Positions 54,242 to 63,384 of a stretch of DNA of 64,000 nucleotides are shown here, in pieces. This DNA is from Rhizobiaceae bacterium (GTDB taxonomy: Bacteria; Pseudomonadota; Alphaproteobacteria; Rhizobiales; Rhizobiaceae), in NCBI GenBank assembly GCA_019635755.1, contig JAHBYW010000003.1, positions 372,001 through 436,000 on the forward strand, written 5' to 3'. The position numbers and the translations under genes are program-made. Every line of letters starts with the position of its first letter. Position 1 is the first letter of the stretch. The notes under the pieces were generated by a model. That model made no database searches and was not told where the DNA came from. It saw nothing but the letters and a program-made list of their open reading frames with translations.

Positions 54242-56878
54242 GTGCCCGAAACCCCAGAACCGATACGCACCGTCGCGCCGGGCTCGCCGCAGTCCGCTGC
54301 CTATGCCGGCAGCGGATCGTGGTGGTCGATCGGCGAGCCCGAGCTTTTCCGCCGCCTTGCCTCCCGAGCCGGCGGGCTGTCGGCGAGCGAGGCCGCGTCC
54401 CGGCTGGCCCGCGACGGCCCGAACGTGATCGCGCAGGCCCGAGGCTCGAAAGCGCTGGCGCTGCTGCTGGGACAGTTCGCCAGCCCGCTGGTCCTCATGC
54501 TGGTCTTCGCCGCCTGCGTTTCGGCCTTCGTCGGCGAACTCAGGGACGCCATGATCATCGTCGCGATCGTGCTCATCTCCGGGTTTCTCGGGTTCTCCCA
54601 GGAGTACCGCGCGGACCGGGCCATGGCCGCACTGCGGGGGAGGATCGCGCATCAGGCGCGTGTCGTGCGCGACGGGCTGGTGCAGGTCGTACCGTCCGAG
54701 ACGATCGTCGCAGGCGACGTCGTCGAGCTTTCGGCCGGCGACCTCATCGCGGTCGACGGCGTGATCCTTTCATCCACGGACCTGCAGGTCAGCGAGGCCT
54801 CGCTGACGGGCGAGAGCTTCCCGACGACCAAGACCACCGACGCGTCCGCTCCCGACGCGCCGATCGCGCGGCGGAACAATGGGGTGTTCGCCGGAACCTC
54901 GGTGCGCAGCGGCACGGCCCGCGTGATTGCGGTCGCGACGGGCCCGGGGACCGAGTTCGCCAGGGTTGCGTCGAGCCTTGCCCAGGCTGTGCCGGAAACC
55001 GAATTCACGCGCGGCCTGCGCCGCTTCGGCTACCTGATGATGCAGATCGTGGTGGCGATCCTGCTCGGCGTCTTCGTCGTCAACCTGCTGCTGCACCGCC
55101 CGCTGGTCGATTCGCTTCTCTTTTCCATGGCGCTGTCCGTCGGCCTGACGCCGGAACTGCTGCCGGCGATCATCAGCGTGACGCTTGCGCGCGGCGCCCG
55201 CGCCATGGCCGCCAACGGCGTCATCGTCCGCCGCCTGCATGCGATCGAGAACCTCGGCAGCATGGACCTGCTGTGCACCGACAAGACCGGCACGCTGACG
55301 GAAGGTGTGATCCATCTGGATTCGTGGCTCGACCCGCGCGGCGAGCCGAGCGCCGAGGCGCTGCTGCTCGGGCGGCTCAACGCCTGCCTGCAGGCCGGGA
55401 TGAAGAACCCGCTGGACGATGCGATCGCCGCCGCACCGGGGGACGCGGCGACGGAGGCCGGCTACCGGCGGCTCGGCGAGATCCCCTACGACTTCGTGCG
55501 GCGGCGCCTCTCCGTGCTGGTGACGGACCCAGTTGGCACGGCGACGCTGATCACCAAGGGGGCGGTGGACAATGTGCTGGACTGCTGCGCGTCTGTCGCG
55601 GATCGCGGCTCTCCCCGCGATCTCGATAGCAGGGCGCGCGCGGCGATCGAGGACCTCGTGCGCGGCTGGAGCGAGCAGGGCTTCCGGACGCTCGCGCTCG
55701 CCAGGCGGACCATGCAGGCGGCGGCTCAGCCGTCACGCGACGACGAGCGTGACATGACACTCGTCGGCTTCCTGCTGTTTCTCGACCCGCCGAAGGAGCA
55801 GGTGGTGGAGAGCCTCTCCGCGCTGGTCCGGCGCGGCGTGCGGATCAAGGTCATCTCGGGCGACAACCGCCATGTCGTCGCGTATCTCGCCCGCCAGATC
55901 GGCCTGCCATCCAGCGAGATCATGACCGGGGCGGAAATTTCGGAGGCGACACGCTATGCGCTCGCGGCTCGGGCCGACGCCGTCGACCTCTTCGCCGAGA
56001 TCGATCCGAACCAGAAGGAGCGGATCATCGCCGCCCTCCGCAGCCGGGGCCATGTCGTCGGCTATCTCGGCGACGGGATCAACGACGCACCGGCGCTGCA
56101 CGAGGCCGACATCGGCATCTCCGTCGACGCTGCCGTCGATGTGGCGAGGGAGGCGGCCGATATGATCCTGCTGCGGCGGGATCTCGGCGTGCTGGCACGC
56201 GGCGTCGACGATGGGCGTGCCATCTTTGCCAACACGATGAAGTACGTCTTCGTCACCACCAGCGCGAATTTCGGCAACATGGTCAGCATGGCGCTCGCGT
56301 CCGCCTTCCTGCCCTTCCTGCCGCTGCTCGCCAAGCAAGTGCTGCTGAACAACCTGCTCTCCGACGTGCCCTGCCTGGCGATCTCCACCGACCGCGTCGA
56401 AGCCGACGAGATCCGCGCGCCGCAGCGCTGGAACATCGCGGTCGTCCGCCGCTTCATGATCGCGTTCGGGCTGTTGAGCTCGCTCTTCGACATCGCCACC
56501 TTCGCGTTCCTGCTCCTGCTGGCGGGCGCCACGGAGACCCTGTTCCAGACCGGGTGGTTCGTGGAGTCGCTGCTGACCGAGATCGCGATCGTGTTCGTCG
56601 TGCGCACGCGCAAGGCCTTCTGGCGCAGCCGCCCCTCCCCGGTGCTTACCGGGCTGTCCGCCGTCGGGGCGCTGGCGGCGATCGCGCTTCCCTATACGCC
56701 GCTGGCCCCGCTGTTTGGCCTGCAAGCGCTGCCCGCCGGAACAATAGCGGGGCTTATCGGGATCACGGCGGCCTATATGATGGCCTCGGAGATGTTCAAG
56801 CGCAGGATGCGCGCGTTCTCCCTGCAAGAGGGCGGTGCACGGCCGGTTCCGGCCGGCCGCGGAAGGAGCCTTGGATGA
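54242..56878 (+). CDS. mgtA: Magnesium-type P-type ATPase (P3B, MgtA-like)
   Basis: 878 residues from GTG 54242 (GGAG 8 nt upstream); the longer frame crosses both anaeroboxes. The phosphorylated Asp347 lies in LLCTDKTGTLT, the hinge GDGINDAP is at 610-617, and the actuator is SEASLTGES. The M4 motif is LTPELLPAIISVTLARGARAMA, as in Mg2+ P3B pumps and not Ca2+ or heavy-metal types. About ten membrane segments. An FNR/FixK-like box is well placed. It overlaps the next gene by 4 nt. Confidence 0.9.
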   Translation: MPETPEPIRTVAPGSPQSAAYAGSGSWWSIGEPELFRRLASRAGGLSASEAASRLARDGPNVIAQARGSKALALLLGQFASPLVLMLVFAACVSAFVGELRDAMIIVAIVLISGFLGFSQEYRADRAMAALRGRIAHQARVVRDGLVQVVPSETIVAGDVVELSAGDLIAVDGVILSSTDLQVSEASLTGESFPTTKTTDASAPDAPIARRNNGVFAGTSVRSGTARVIAVATGPGTEFARVASSLAQAVPETEFTRGLRRFGYLMMQIVVAILLGVFVVNLLLHRPLVDSLLFSMALSVGLTPELLPAIISVTLARGARAMAANGVIVRRLHAIENLGSMDLLCTDKTGTLTEGVIHLDSWLDPRGEPSAEALLLGRLNACLQAGMKNPLDDAIAAAPGDAATEAGYRRLGEIPYDFVRRRLSVLVTDPVGTATLITKGAVDNVLDCCASVADRGSPRDLDSRARAAIEDLVRGWSEQGFRTLALARRTMQAAAQPSRDDERDMTLVGFLLFLDPPKEQVVESLSALVRRGVRIKVISGDNRHVVAYLARQIGLPSSEIMTGAEISEATRYALAARADAVDLFAEIDPNQKERIIAALRSRGHVVGYLGDGINDAPALHEADIGISVDAAVDVAREAADMILLRRDLGVLARGVDDGRAIFANTMKYVFVTTSANFGNMVSMALASAFLPFLPLLAKQVLLNNLLSDVPCLAISTDRVEADEIRAPQRWNIAVVRRFMIAFGLLSSLFDIATFAFLLLLAGATETLFQTGWFVESLLTEIAIVFVVRTRKAFWRSRPSPVLTGLSAVGALAAIALPYTPLAPLFGLQALPAGTIAGLIGITAAYMMASEMFKRRMRAFSLQEGGARPVPAGRGRSLG

Positions 56879-57342
56879 TCGTTCGCGACCTCGGGGCAGA
56901 AGAGTGCAAGGCCATTCTCGCCCGAAACCGGCTGGCCCGGCTGGCCTGCGCGCAGGACGGTCAGCCCTACGTGGTGCCGCTGTTCTACGCCTATGCCGAC
57001 GAGGCGGCCTACGCCTTCTCGCTGCCGGGCAGGAAGATGGACATCATGCGCGCCAATCCGAAGGTGGCGCTGCTGGTCGAGGAAGCGGGGGACGGCAAAG
57101 CGTGGAAGAGCGTCGTCGCGGAAGGCAGGTTCGAGGAACTGCCCGACCGGATCGGCACCAAGCGCGAGCGGGACCACGCCTGGTCGTTGCTCAGCGCGCA
57201 CGCCCGCTGGTGGGAGCCCGGCGCGCTGAAGCCCGGCCTGCCGGCCGCCGAGGATCCACGGCGCCGTCTGTTCTTCCGCATCCGGATCGACGGTGTGCAC
57301 GGGCGCGAGGGGCTGGCCGAGCAGGCTCCCGCGGGCCTTTGA
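56875..57342 (+). CDS. Pyridoxamine 5'-phosphate oxidase-fold flavoprotein
   Basis: 155 residues from ATG 56875 (GGAAGGAG), overlapping the ATPase stop (ATGA). LARLACAQDGQPYVVPLFYAYADEAAYAFSLPGRKMDIMRANPKVALLVEEAGDGKAWKSVVAEGRFEELPD follows the PPOX split-barrel layout of NimA-like FMN proteins. Such proteins often appear in oxygen-limitation regulons. Its stop codon overlaps an anaerobox that serves the next gene. Confidence 0.86.
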   Translation: MIVRDLGAEECKAILARNRLARLACAQDGQPYVVPLFYAYADEAAYAFSLPGRKMDIMRANPKVALLVEEAGDGKAWKSVVAEGRFEELPDRIGTKRERDHAWSLLSAHARWWEPGALKPGLPAAEDPRRRLFFRIRIDGVHGREGLAEQAPAGL

Positions 57343-57352
57343 CCGCGGTCAA
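57339..57352. promoter_or_regulatory. FNR/FixK-like box before the P1B ATPase
   Basis: Perfect 14-bp palindrome TTGACCGCGGTCAA. The centre is 126.5 bp before ATG 57472. It overlaps the PPOX stop codon. Confidence 0.68.
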
Positions 57353-57471
57353 GGCGGGACGCGCCGCGCGCGGCTGTATTGTCCAGGACGACACCTGTCC
57401 GGACCGCGTGATGACCGACCCTTTCAGCCCCCGAGCCGACCGCTGGCCGGCGGCCGCATAGGCGGGGCGAC

Positions 57472-59316
57472 ATGACCGAGACCCTGTTCCGGCGGCTGCT
57501 CGCCGCCATCGCGCTGGCCGGCCTCGTCGGCGGCGTCGGCATCGCGTGGAACTGGCTCCCCGCGCCGGCGAGCGTGACCCCCGCGCTCGTCTGGACGGTG
57601 GCGACGGTTCCCGTCATCGTCGCGCTCATCATCTCCATCGTGCGCGATGTCCTGATCGGCCGCTTCGGCGTCGACGCCATTGCGCTCCTGTCGATGACCG
57701 CTGCTCTTGTCCTCGGGCAGCCGCTCGCCGCTGTCGTCGTGTCGGTCATGTATTCGGGCGGCGTGCTGCTCGAGGATTTCGCCCGGGGACAGGCCGAGCG
57801 GAGCCTGCGTGCGCTCGAGGACCGATCGCCGCGCCATGCGCATCGCCACCGCGACGGCTCGCTGGAGACGGTGCCGATCGCCGCCGTTCTCGTCGGCGAC
57901 AGCCTGCTGGTGCGGGCGGGCGAACTCGTGCCGGTCGACGGCACGCTGCTCGACCGGGAGGCGAGGCTGGACGAGTCGGCGATCACCGGCGAGCCGCTGC
58001 CGGTCTCTCGATCCGCCACGCAGTTCCTGCGCAGCGGCGCCGTCAACGCCGGCGAGGCATTCAGCATGCGCGCCACAGCGCTCGCCGAGCAGAGCACCTA
58101 TGCGGGCATCCTGCGCCTGGTGGCGGCGGCCCATACGGCGCGCGCGCCCTTCATCCGGCTGGCCGACCGCTACGCCCTCCTGCTCCTGCCCGTCGCGGTC
58201 GTGGTGGCGGCCGCCGCCTGGTTCCTGTCCGGGGATCCGCTGCGGGGCCTCGCGGTCCTCGTGGTCGCAACGCCATGTCCGCTGATCCTCGCGGCGCCCG
58301 TCGCCTTCATCGGCGGCATCTCGCGGGCGGCGCGCGAGGGCGTGCTGATGAAGGGAAGCCCCGCGCTGGAGGCGCTGGCGGCGGTTCGGACGGCGGTGTT
58401 CGACAAGACCGGGACGCTGACGCTCGGCGGGGCCGAACTGCTCGATGCCGAGATCGCGCCCGGCCGGGAGGAGAACGAGACCCTTCGGCTCGTCGCCTCG
58501 CTGGAGCAGGCATCGCGCCATGTCGTCGCCGGGGCGATGGTCGACATGGCACGCCGTCGCAGCATGGTGCTGACGCCGCCGCGCGAGGTCAGCGAAGAAC
58601 GAGGCGCGGGCCTGTCCGGCATGGTGGGCGGCATTCACGTCGCCGCCGGGTCGAGGGTCTACGTGATGCGGACAGACCCGGTCCCCTCCTGGGCCGCCGC
58701 TGGCGAGCGCCGGTTCCGGGACCAGCCGGTGCTGCGGGTCTTCGTCGCCCTCGAGGGCCGGCTCGCCGCCGTCTTCACCTTCGGCGACGCGCTGCGGCCG
58801 GATGCTCTCGACACGATCGAGGCGATGCGACGCGCCGGCATCGCGCGCTTCGTGATGCTCACCGGCGACGACGAACAGGGGGCCGGACGCATCGCACAGT
58901 CGCTGCCGCTCGACCGCATCGTCGCCCACGCCACGCCCGGCGCGAAGGTCGACGTACTGCGCGAAGAGATCGCGTCTCAGGCGACAATGATGATCGGCGA
59001 CGGCATCAACGACGCCCCTGCCCTGGCGATGGCGACGGTGGGCGTCGCGATGGGTGCGCGCGGCGCGACGGCCTCGTCGGAGGCGGCCGACATCGTCATC
59101 CTTCCCGACCGCCTGGCGCCGGTCGTACGCGCGATCGAGATCGCGCACCGGACCCGGCGGATCGCGCTCCAGAGCGTCGTGGCGGGGTTGGCTCTGTCCG
59201 GCGTGGCCATGGTCGCGGCGGCCTTCGGCTGGATCACGCCGGTGCAGGGTGCCTTCATCCAGGAAGGCATCGACCTCGCCGTCATCCTGAATGCATTGAG
59301 GACGCTGAGGCGCTAG
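57472..59316 (+). CDS. Heavy-metal P1B-type ATPase with TPC motif
   Basis: 614 residues, short for the family because no N-terminal metal-binding domain is present. Phosphorylated Asp311 in VFDKTGTLTLGG, hinge GDGINDAPAL at 509-518, and the membrane metal motif T267-P268-C269-P270 in place of CPC. This composition resembles P1B pumps outside the classical CopA group (for example SPC-type Co/Zn or CPH-type). Metal not assignable. An FNR/FixK-like box lies upstream. Confidence 0.88.
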   Translation: MTETLFRRLLAAIALAGLVGGVGIAWNWLPAPASVTPALVWTVATVPVIVALIISIVRDVLIGRFGVDAIALLSMTAALVLGQPLAAVVVSVMYSGGVLLEDFARGQAERSLRALEDRSPRHAHRHRDGSLETVPIAAVLVGDSLLVRAGELVPVDGTLLDREARLDESAITGEPLPVSRSATQFLRSGAVNAGEAFSMRATALAEQSTYAGILRLVAAAHTARAPFIRLADRYALLLLPVAVVVAAAAWFLSGDPLRGLAVLVVATPCPLILAAPVAFIGGISRAAREGVLMKGSPALEALAAVRTAVFDKTGTLTLGGAELLDAEIAPGREENETLRLVASLEQASRHVVAGAMVDMARRRSMVLTPPREVSEERGAGLSGMVGGIHVAAGSRVYVMRTDPVPSWAAAGERRFRDQPVLRVFVALEGRLAAVFTFGDALRPDALDTIEAMRRAGIARFVMLTGDDEQGAGRIAQSLPLDRIVAHATPGAKVDVLREEIASQATMMIGDGINDAPALAMATVGVAMGARGATASSEAADIVILPDRLAPVVRAIEIAHRTRRIALQSVVAGLALSGVAMVAAAFGWITPVQGAFIQEGIDLAVILNALRTLRR

Positions 59317-59358
59317 GATCGGCCTCCCTCGCCCGGGCAAATCGACCGACGGCATCCG

Positions 59359-60606
59359 ATGATCGAAGAACAAGCCGCGCGACTGGCGCTCTCCCTGGCC
59401 ATCGGCCTGCTGGTCGGGCTCGAACGGGGCTGGCGCGAGCGCGACGCACCCGACCACAGCCGCACCGCGGGGCTCAGGACCTACGGCATCTCCGGGCTGC
59501 TCGGCGGCCTGTCCGCGACGCTCTCCGCGGCGGTTGGGTCGCCGGGGCTGATGGTGGCGGCGCTCCTCGTCTTCGCCGCCCTGCTCGGCGTCTACAAGAT
59601 GCGCGAGGCGATCGCGGACGAGGACTTCAGCGCCACCGGGGTCATCGCCGGCGTGGCGGTGTTCCTGCTCGGCGCGCTCGCGGTCGCCGGCGACTACAGG
59701 CTGGCCGCGGGCGGCGGCGCTGCGCTGGCAGCGGTCATGGCGAGCCGCGAGACGCTGCACAGGCTGCTGCGGCGCATGACCTGGCAGGAACTGCGCGCGG
59801 CGCTGACCCTCGCCGCCATGACCGCCATCGTGCTGCCGCTGCTGCCGGACCGCGCGGTCGATCCCTGGGGCGGATTCAATCCCCGCGAAGTCTGGCTGTT
59901 CACGATCCTGGTCGCGGCAATCTCCTTCGCCGGCTACGTCGCGACGCGTGTGTTCGGGCAGGGTCGCGGCCTGCTGGTGAGCTCGATCCTCGGCGCGATC
60001 GTCTCCTCCACGGCGGTCACCGTGTCGCTGGCGCGCAGGACGACCGAGCCGCCGTCACTGATGGCCGGTGCGGCCGCGCTCGCCGCCGCCGTCTCCGTGA
60101 CGCGTGTCCTGCTGATCGTCGCCGCGGTGTCGCCGGCCGTCCTCTGGCATGTGCTGTTGCCTGCGGGCGCGGCCGCCCTCGTTTTCGCCTGCGGCGGCGT
60201 GATCCTGCTCTTTGGGACGGGCCGCCCGGACACCGACCAGATGGGGCTCAAGAACCCCTTCGACCTTGGACCGCTGCTGTTTTTCGCGGCGGCCTTCGCG
60301 GCGATCGCGTCGGCCAGCGCCTATCTCCGGACGCTCATCGGTGAGCCCGGAATGCTCGCGACGTCGGCGATTGCCGGCATGTTCGACGTCGATGTCGCCG
60401 TGCTGAGCGCGGTGCGGCAGGTGGGCACGCCAGGCGCCAGCACACTCGCCGCGTCGGCGGCGAACGCGGTGTTGCTGGCGCTCATAAGCAATGGCATGGC
60501 GCGCGCCGTCCTCGCCGGCATGACGGGAACGATCGGGTTCTCGCTTCGCTATGCCGGGATCAGCATCGGCGCCGCCACCGCGGCCGCACTGGTCTACATC
60601 GTCTGA
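59359..60606 (+). CDS. MgtC/SapB-family membrane protein with DUF4010
   Basis: 415 residues, about twelve hydrophobic segments. The N-terminal MgtC part has LSLAIGLLVGLERGWRERD and RTAGLRTYGISGLLGGL; the second half (SSILGAIVSSTAVTVSLARRT, ASAANAVLLALISNGMARAVLAG) is DUF4010. Mg2+ homeostasis is the usual suggestion for MgtC. It follows the P1B ATPase by 42 bp and precedes fixL. Confidence 0.86.
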   Translation: MIEEQAARLALSLAIGLLVGLERGWRERDAPDHSRTAGLRTYGISGLLGGLSATLSAAVGSPGLMVAALLVFAALLGVYKMREAIADEDFSATGVIAGVAVFLLGALAVAGDYRLAAGGGAALAAVMASRETLHRLLRRMTWQELRAALTLAAMTAIVLPLLPDRAVDPWGGFNPREVWLFTILVAAISFAGYVATRVFGQGRGLLVSSILGAIVSSTAVTVSLARRTTEPPSLMAGAAALAAAVSVTRVLLIVAAVSPAVLWHVLLPAGAAALVFACGGVILLFGTGRPDTDQMGLKNPFDLGPLLFFAAAFAAIASASAYLRTLIGEPGMLATSAIAGMFDVDVAVLSAVRQVGTPGASTLAASAANAVLLALISNGMARAVLAGMTGTIGFSLRYAGISIGAATAAALVYIV

Positions 60607-60737
60607 GTCTCTCTTCCATCTGGTCTGCGCGCGGATCGTGGACGCGCGCGCTTTCCCGGTAAGCGGAGCCTTTCCGGCGCGAGGACTTCGTCATATTCTT
60701 ATCACGGAAAGCAGAGGGACTTTCGCAGAGTACCGTG

Positions 60738-62243
60738 ATGGACCGGCAAATCTCGGCAGGCCGGCCGGGTGGCATGTTGCCTGCCTTCGACCTTCGCGAC
60801 AGCGGTCCGGGCGCGCGCTACGGCATCGCCGCGACAGGTGTGCTGGTGGCCTTTGCCATTCAGTATGCCCTGCAGACATGGTGGGCCGTGCCCACCGTCT
60901 TCATCATCTTCGCGCCGGCCGTCATGCTCGCCGCGATCGCGGGCGGTGTCGGTCCCGGCCTCTTCAGCGTCTCGTTCGCGCTCGGCCTGGCGGCCTTCCT
61001 GCTGTCGGCCAGCCAGGGGCTGAACACGGCCGCCGGTCTTGGCCTCATGGTGTTCGTGCCGGTCAGCCTGGCCATGGTGTGGCTCGGCCATGCGGTGCGG
61101 GGCGCGTTTGCCGGCATGGCGCACACGGAGCGCGAGCTGCGCCTGCGGGAGGCCCATCTCAGTTCGATCCTCAATACGGTACCCGACGCGACCGTCGTGA
61201 TCGACCGCAAGGGGACGATCATGTCGTTCAACGCGGCGGCGATCCGGCAGTTCGGCTACGCGGAGCAGGAGGTGGTCGGGAAGAACGTGCGCATGCTGAT
61301 GCCGGACCCGTACAGGCGCGACCACGACAGCTACATCCAGCGCTACCTGCAGACCGGCGAGCGCCGCATCATCGGCGTCGACCGCGTCGTCGTCGGCTCC
61401 CGCAAGGACGGGTCGACGTTCCCCATGAAGCTCGCCGTCGGCGAGGTGCGGTCCGGCGACAGCCTGTTCTTCACCGGCTTCATCCGCGACCTGACGGAGC
61501 GGGAGGAATCGGAGGCCCGGCTGCAGGAGATCCAGGGCGAGCTGGCGCGGCTGGCGCGGCTGAACGAGCTGGGCGAGATGGCGTCGACGCTGGCGCACGA
61601 GCTCAACCAGCCGCTGTCCACGATCGCGAACTATTCGCAGGGCTGCGTGCGCATGCTGCGGGAAGCGCCGGACGCTGTGTCGTCCCGCCTGCGCGAGGCG
61701 CTGTCGGAGATCGCCGCGCAGTCGCTGCGCGCGGGGCAGATCATTCGCCATCTGCGCGAATTCGTCATGCGCGGAGAGACCGAGCAGGGACCCGAGGACA
61801 TCCGCAAGCTCGTCGAGGAAGCCGGTGCGCTGGCGCTCGTCGGCTCGCGCGAGCAGGGTGTCCGGACGGTGTTCGAGTTCGCGCCCGGCGCGGACATGGT
61901 GATCGCCGACCGGGTCCAGGTGCAGCAGGTTTTGACGAACCTGATGCGCAACGCTATCGAAGCGATGCGCAACAGCGAGCAGCGCGAGCTCACGGTGCGG
62001 ACTGCGCCCGATGGCGCCTTCGTGGCCGTCGAGGTCGCCGACACCGGCCCGGGCATCTCGGACGAGGTCGCGGAGCAGCTCTTCAAGCCCTTCGTGACCA
62101 CCAAGTCGGGCGGGATGGGCATCGGTCTGTCGATTTCGAGGCGAATCGTGCAGTCGCACGGCGGCGACATCTCGGTGACGCGCAATGCCAGCGGCGGAGC
62201 GACGTTCCGGTTCACGCTGCCTGCCTATGTGGAGAACGCGTGA
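60738..62243 (+). CDS. fixL: Oxygen-sensor histidine kinase FixL
   Basis: 501 residues from ATG 60738 (a GTG immediately precedes it). Four membrane segments lie in residues 28-120. The PAS domain carries the FixL heme site: His196 in [12 protein letters not shown] as proximal ligand, Arg216 in IIGVDRVVV as distal residue, and [10 protein letters not shown]...[13 protein letters not shown]. The kinase H-box is [15 protein letters not shown] with His287, followed by N, G1 (DTGPGIS) and G2 ([10 protein letters not shown]) boxes. Membrane-anchored like the Sinorhizobium form. O2 on heme switches it off. Followed with a 1-nt overlap by fixJ. Confidence 0.95.
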   Translation: MDRQISAGRPGGMLPAFDLRDSGPGARYGIAATGVLVAFAIQYALQTWWAVPTVFIIFAPAVMLAAIAGGVGPGLFSVSFALGLAAFLLSASQGLNTAAGLGLMVFVPVSLAMVWLGHAVRGAFAGMAHTERELRLREAHLSSILNTVPDATVVIDRKGTIMSFNAAAIRQFGYAEQEVVGKNVRMLMPDPYRRDHDSYIQRYLQTGERRIIGVDRVVVGSRKDGSTFPMKLAVGEVRSGDSLFFTGFIRDLTEREESEARLQEIQGELARLARLNELGEMASTLAHELNQPLSTIANYSQGCVRMLREAPDAVSSRLREALSEIAAQSLRAGQIIRHLREFVMRGETEQGPEDIRKLVEEAGALALVGSREQGVRTVFEFAPGADMVIADRVQVQQVLTNLMRNAIEAMRNSEQRELTVRTAPDGAFVAVEVADTGPGISDEVAEQLFKPFVTTKSGGMGIGLSISRRIVQSHGGDISVTRNASGGATFRFTLPAYVENA

Positions 62244-62854
62244 TGTCGGGCGACTACGTTGTCCATATCGTGGACGACGAGGAGGCGGTGCGGAAATCGC
62301 TGGCCTTCCTGCTGACCGTCGAAGGTTTCGCCGTGCGGCTGCATGAATCGGCGACGGCCTTCCTGGCGCTTGCCCCGGAAATCCGGCGAGGGTGCCTGGT
62401 GACCGACCTGCGCATGCCTGACATCGACGGCGTCGAGCTTCTGCGCCGCCTGCGGGACATGGGCATTCGCATGCCGGCGATCGTCATGACCGGGCATGGC
62501 GACGTGCCGATGGCCGTGGCGGCCATGAAAGCCGGCGCCATCGACTTCATCGAGAAGCCGTTCGAGGACCAGGTCATCATCGACAGCATCCGCCGGGCGG
62601 TCGAGCTGATCGCCGACGACGGCGGCGCCGACACGCAGGCGCTCGGCCGCAAGCTCGCCATGCTGACCGAGCGCGAACGGGAGGTCCTTTCGGGTATCGT
62701 CGCGGGCCTGCCGAACAAGACGATCGCCTACGACCTCGACATCTCGCCCAGGACTGTCGAGGTGCACCGCGCCAACATCATGTCGAAGATGGAAGCGCGG
62801 AACCTTGCGGAACTGGTCAGAATGGCCATCACGCTCGGCATCCTGCCGCGCTGA
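62243..62854 (+). CDS. fixJ: Response regulator FixJ
   Basis: 203 residues. Receiver with Asp55 in VTDLRMPD as phosphoacceptor, Thr/Lys switch residues in VMTGHGDV and FIEKPFED, and a C-terminal LuxR/NarL-type helix-turn-helix: LTEREREVLSGIVAGLPNKTIAYDLDISPRTVEVHRANIMSKM. Its ATG overlaps the fixL stop (TGATG). Phosphorylated under low oxygen by FixL to activate fixK, the promoter of which carries a probable FixJ site at 63299-63316. Confidence 0.95.
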   Translation: MSGDYVVHIVDDEEAVRKSLAFLLTVEGFAVRLHESATAFLALAPEIRRGCLVTDLRMPDIDGVELLRRLRDMGIRMPAIVMTGHGDVPMAVAAMKAGAIDFIEKPFEDQVIIDSIRRAVELIADDGGADTQALGRKLAMLTEREREVLSGIVAGLPNKTIAYDLDISPRTVEVHRANIMSKMEARNLAELVRMAITLGILPR

Positions 62855-62951
62855 CCGCCGGTCGGCGCACATCCCGTCTTTGACACAGCGCAAGGCGCGC
62901 CGGCCGGCCAGCCCCTAGCGATGCACCCTGTGGTAGCGCACGGGTGAAGAC

Positions 62952-63305
62952 TTGAAGGACAGCGCCAACGTGCTGGTGATCGTGCCCGACGCGCAGTTGC
63001 GCCGCTCGGTCGCGTTCCTGCTCGAGGCGGAGGGCTATGCCGTCCACGCCTTTGCCAGCCTCGCGGACGCCGACAGGCGGGCGCCGGTGGCCTGCGCGAT
63101 CGTCGACGAGGCGGCTGTCACCGGCGGAGCGCCGTTCTGGACCGGGCTGGCGGCGCTCGCCCTCTCCTCGGTGATCCTCTCCAGCAAGGGCCAGCCTCAG
63201 CCACAGCAGCGTGGCATGCGGCTGGTGGAGAAGCCGCTGCTCGGACAGCGGCTCGTCGACGCGGTGCAGGCCGCGTGCCGCGTGGCGCGCGAGGGCACTA
63301 CGTAG
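62952..63305 (+). CDS. Receiver-like protein between fixJ and fixK (degenerate)
   Basis: 117 residues, start TTG 62952 or a downstream GTG. It has the first strand VLVIVPDAQLRRSVAFLLEAEGYAV with acid pair reduced to PD, a CAIVDEAAV strand with an Asp at the phosphoacceptor level, a Ser-rich VILSSKG, and a final VEKPL with the conserved Lys. No output domain. The acid pocket is incomplete, so phosphorylation is doubtful. Comparable stand-alone regulators sit between fixJ and fixK2 in Bradyrhizobium, where rrA occupies this place. A weak FNR-like box TTGACACAGCGCAA lies 65.5 bp (centre) upstream. Confidence 0.72.
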   Translation: MKDSANVLVIVPDAQLRRSVAFLLEAEGYAVHAFASLADADRRAPVACAIVDEAAVTGGAPFWTGLAALALSSVILSSKGQPQPQQRGMRLVEKPLLGQRLVDAVQAACRVAREGTT

Positions 63306-63316
63306 TTTCCCGTAGG
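63299..63316. promoter_or_regulatory. Candidate FixJ-binding site before fixK
   Basis: TACGTAGTTTCCCGTAGG resembles the FixJ site type I recall from fixK promoters (TACGTAGTTTCCC-like). It overlaps the stop codon of the receiver-like gene and lies about 77 bp (centre) upstream of ATG 63385. Confidence 0.6.
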
Positions 63317-63384
63317 GATGTAACCGGATTCAGCGGCAGCGGGAAAAGCGCGATGGGTGTTCCATCGAGCGAAGAGGAACCGCC

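Noticed and set aside
57424-59760. Leftward 778-codon frame opposite the P1B ATPase
   Set aside because: The ATPase has all catalytic motifs; the antisense product is Arg/Gln/Asp/His-rich without structure.
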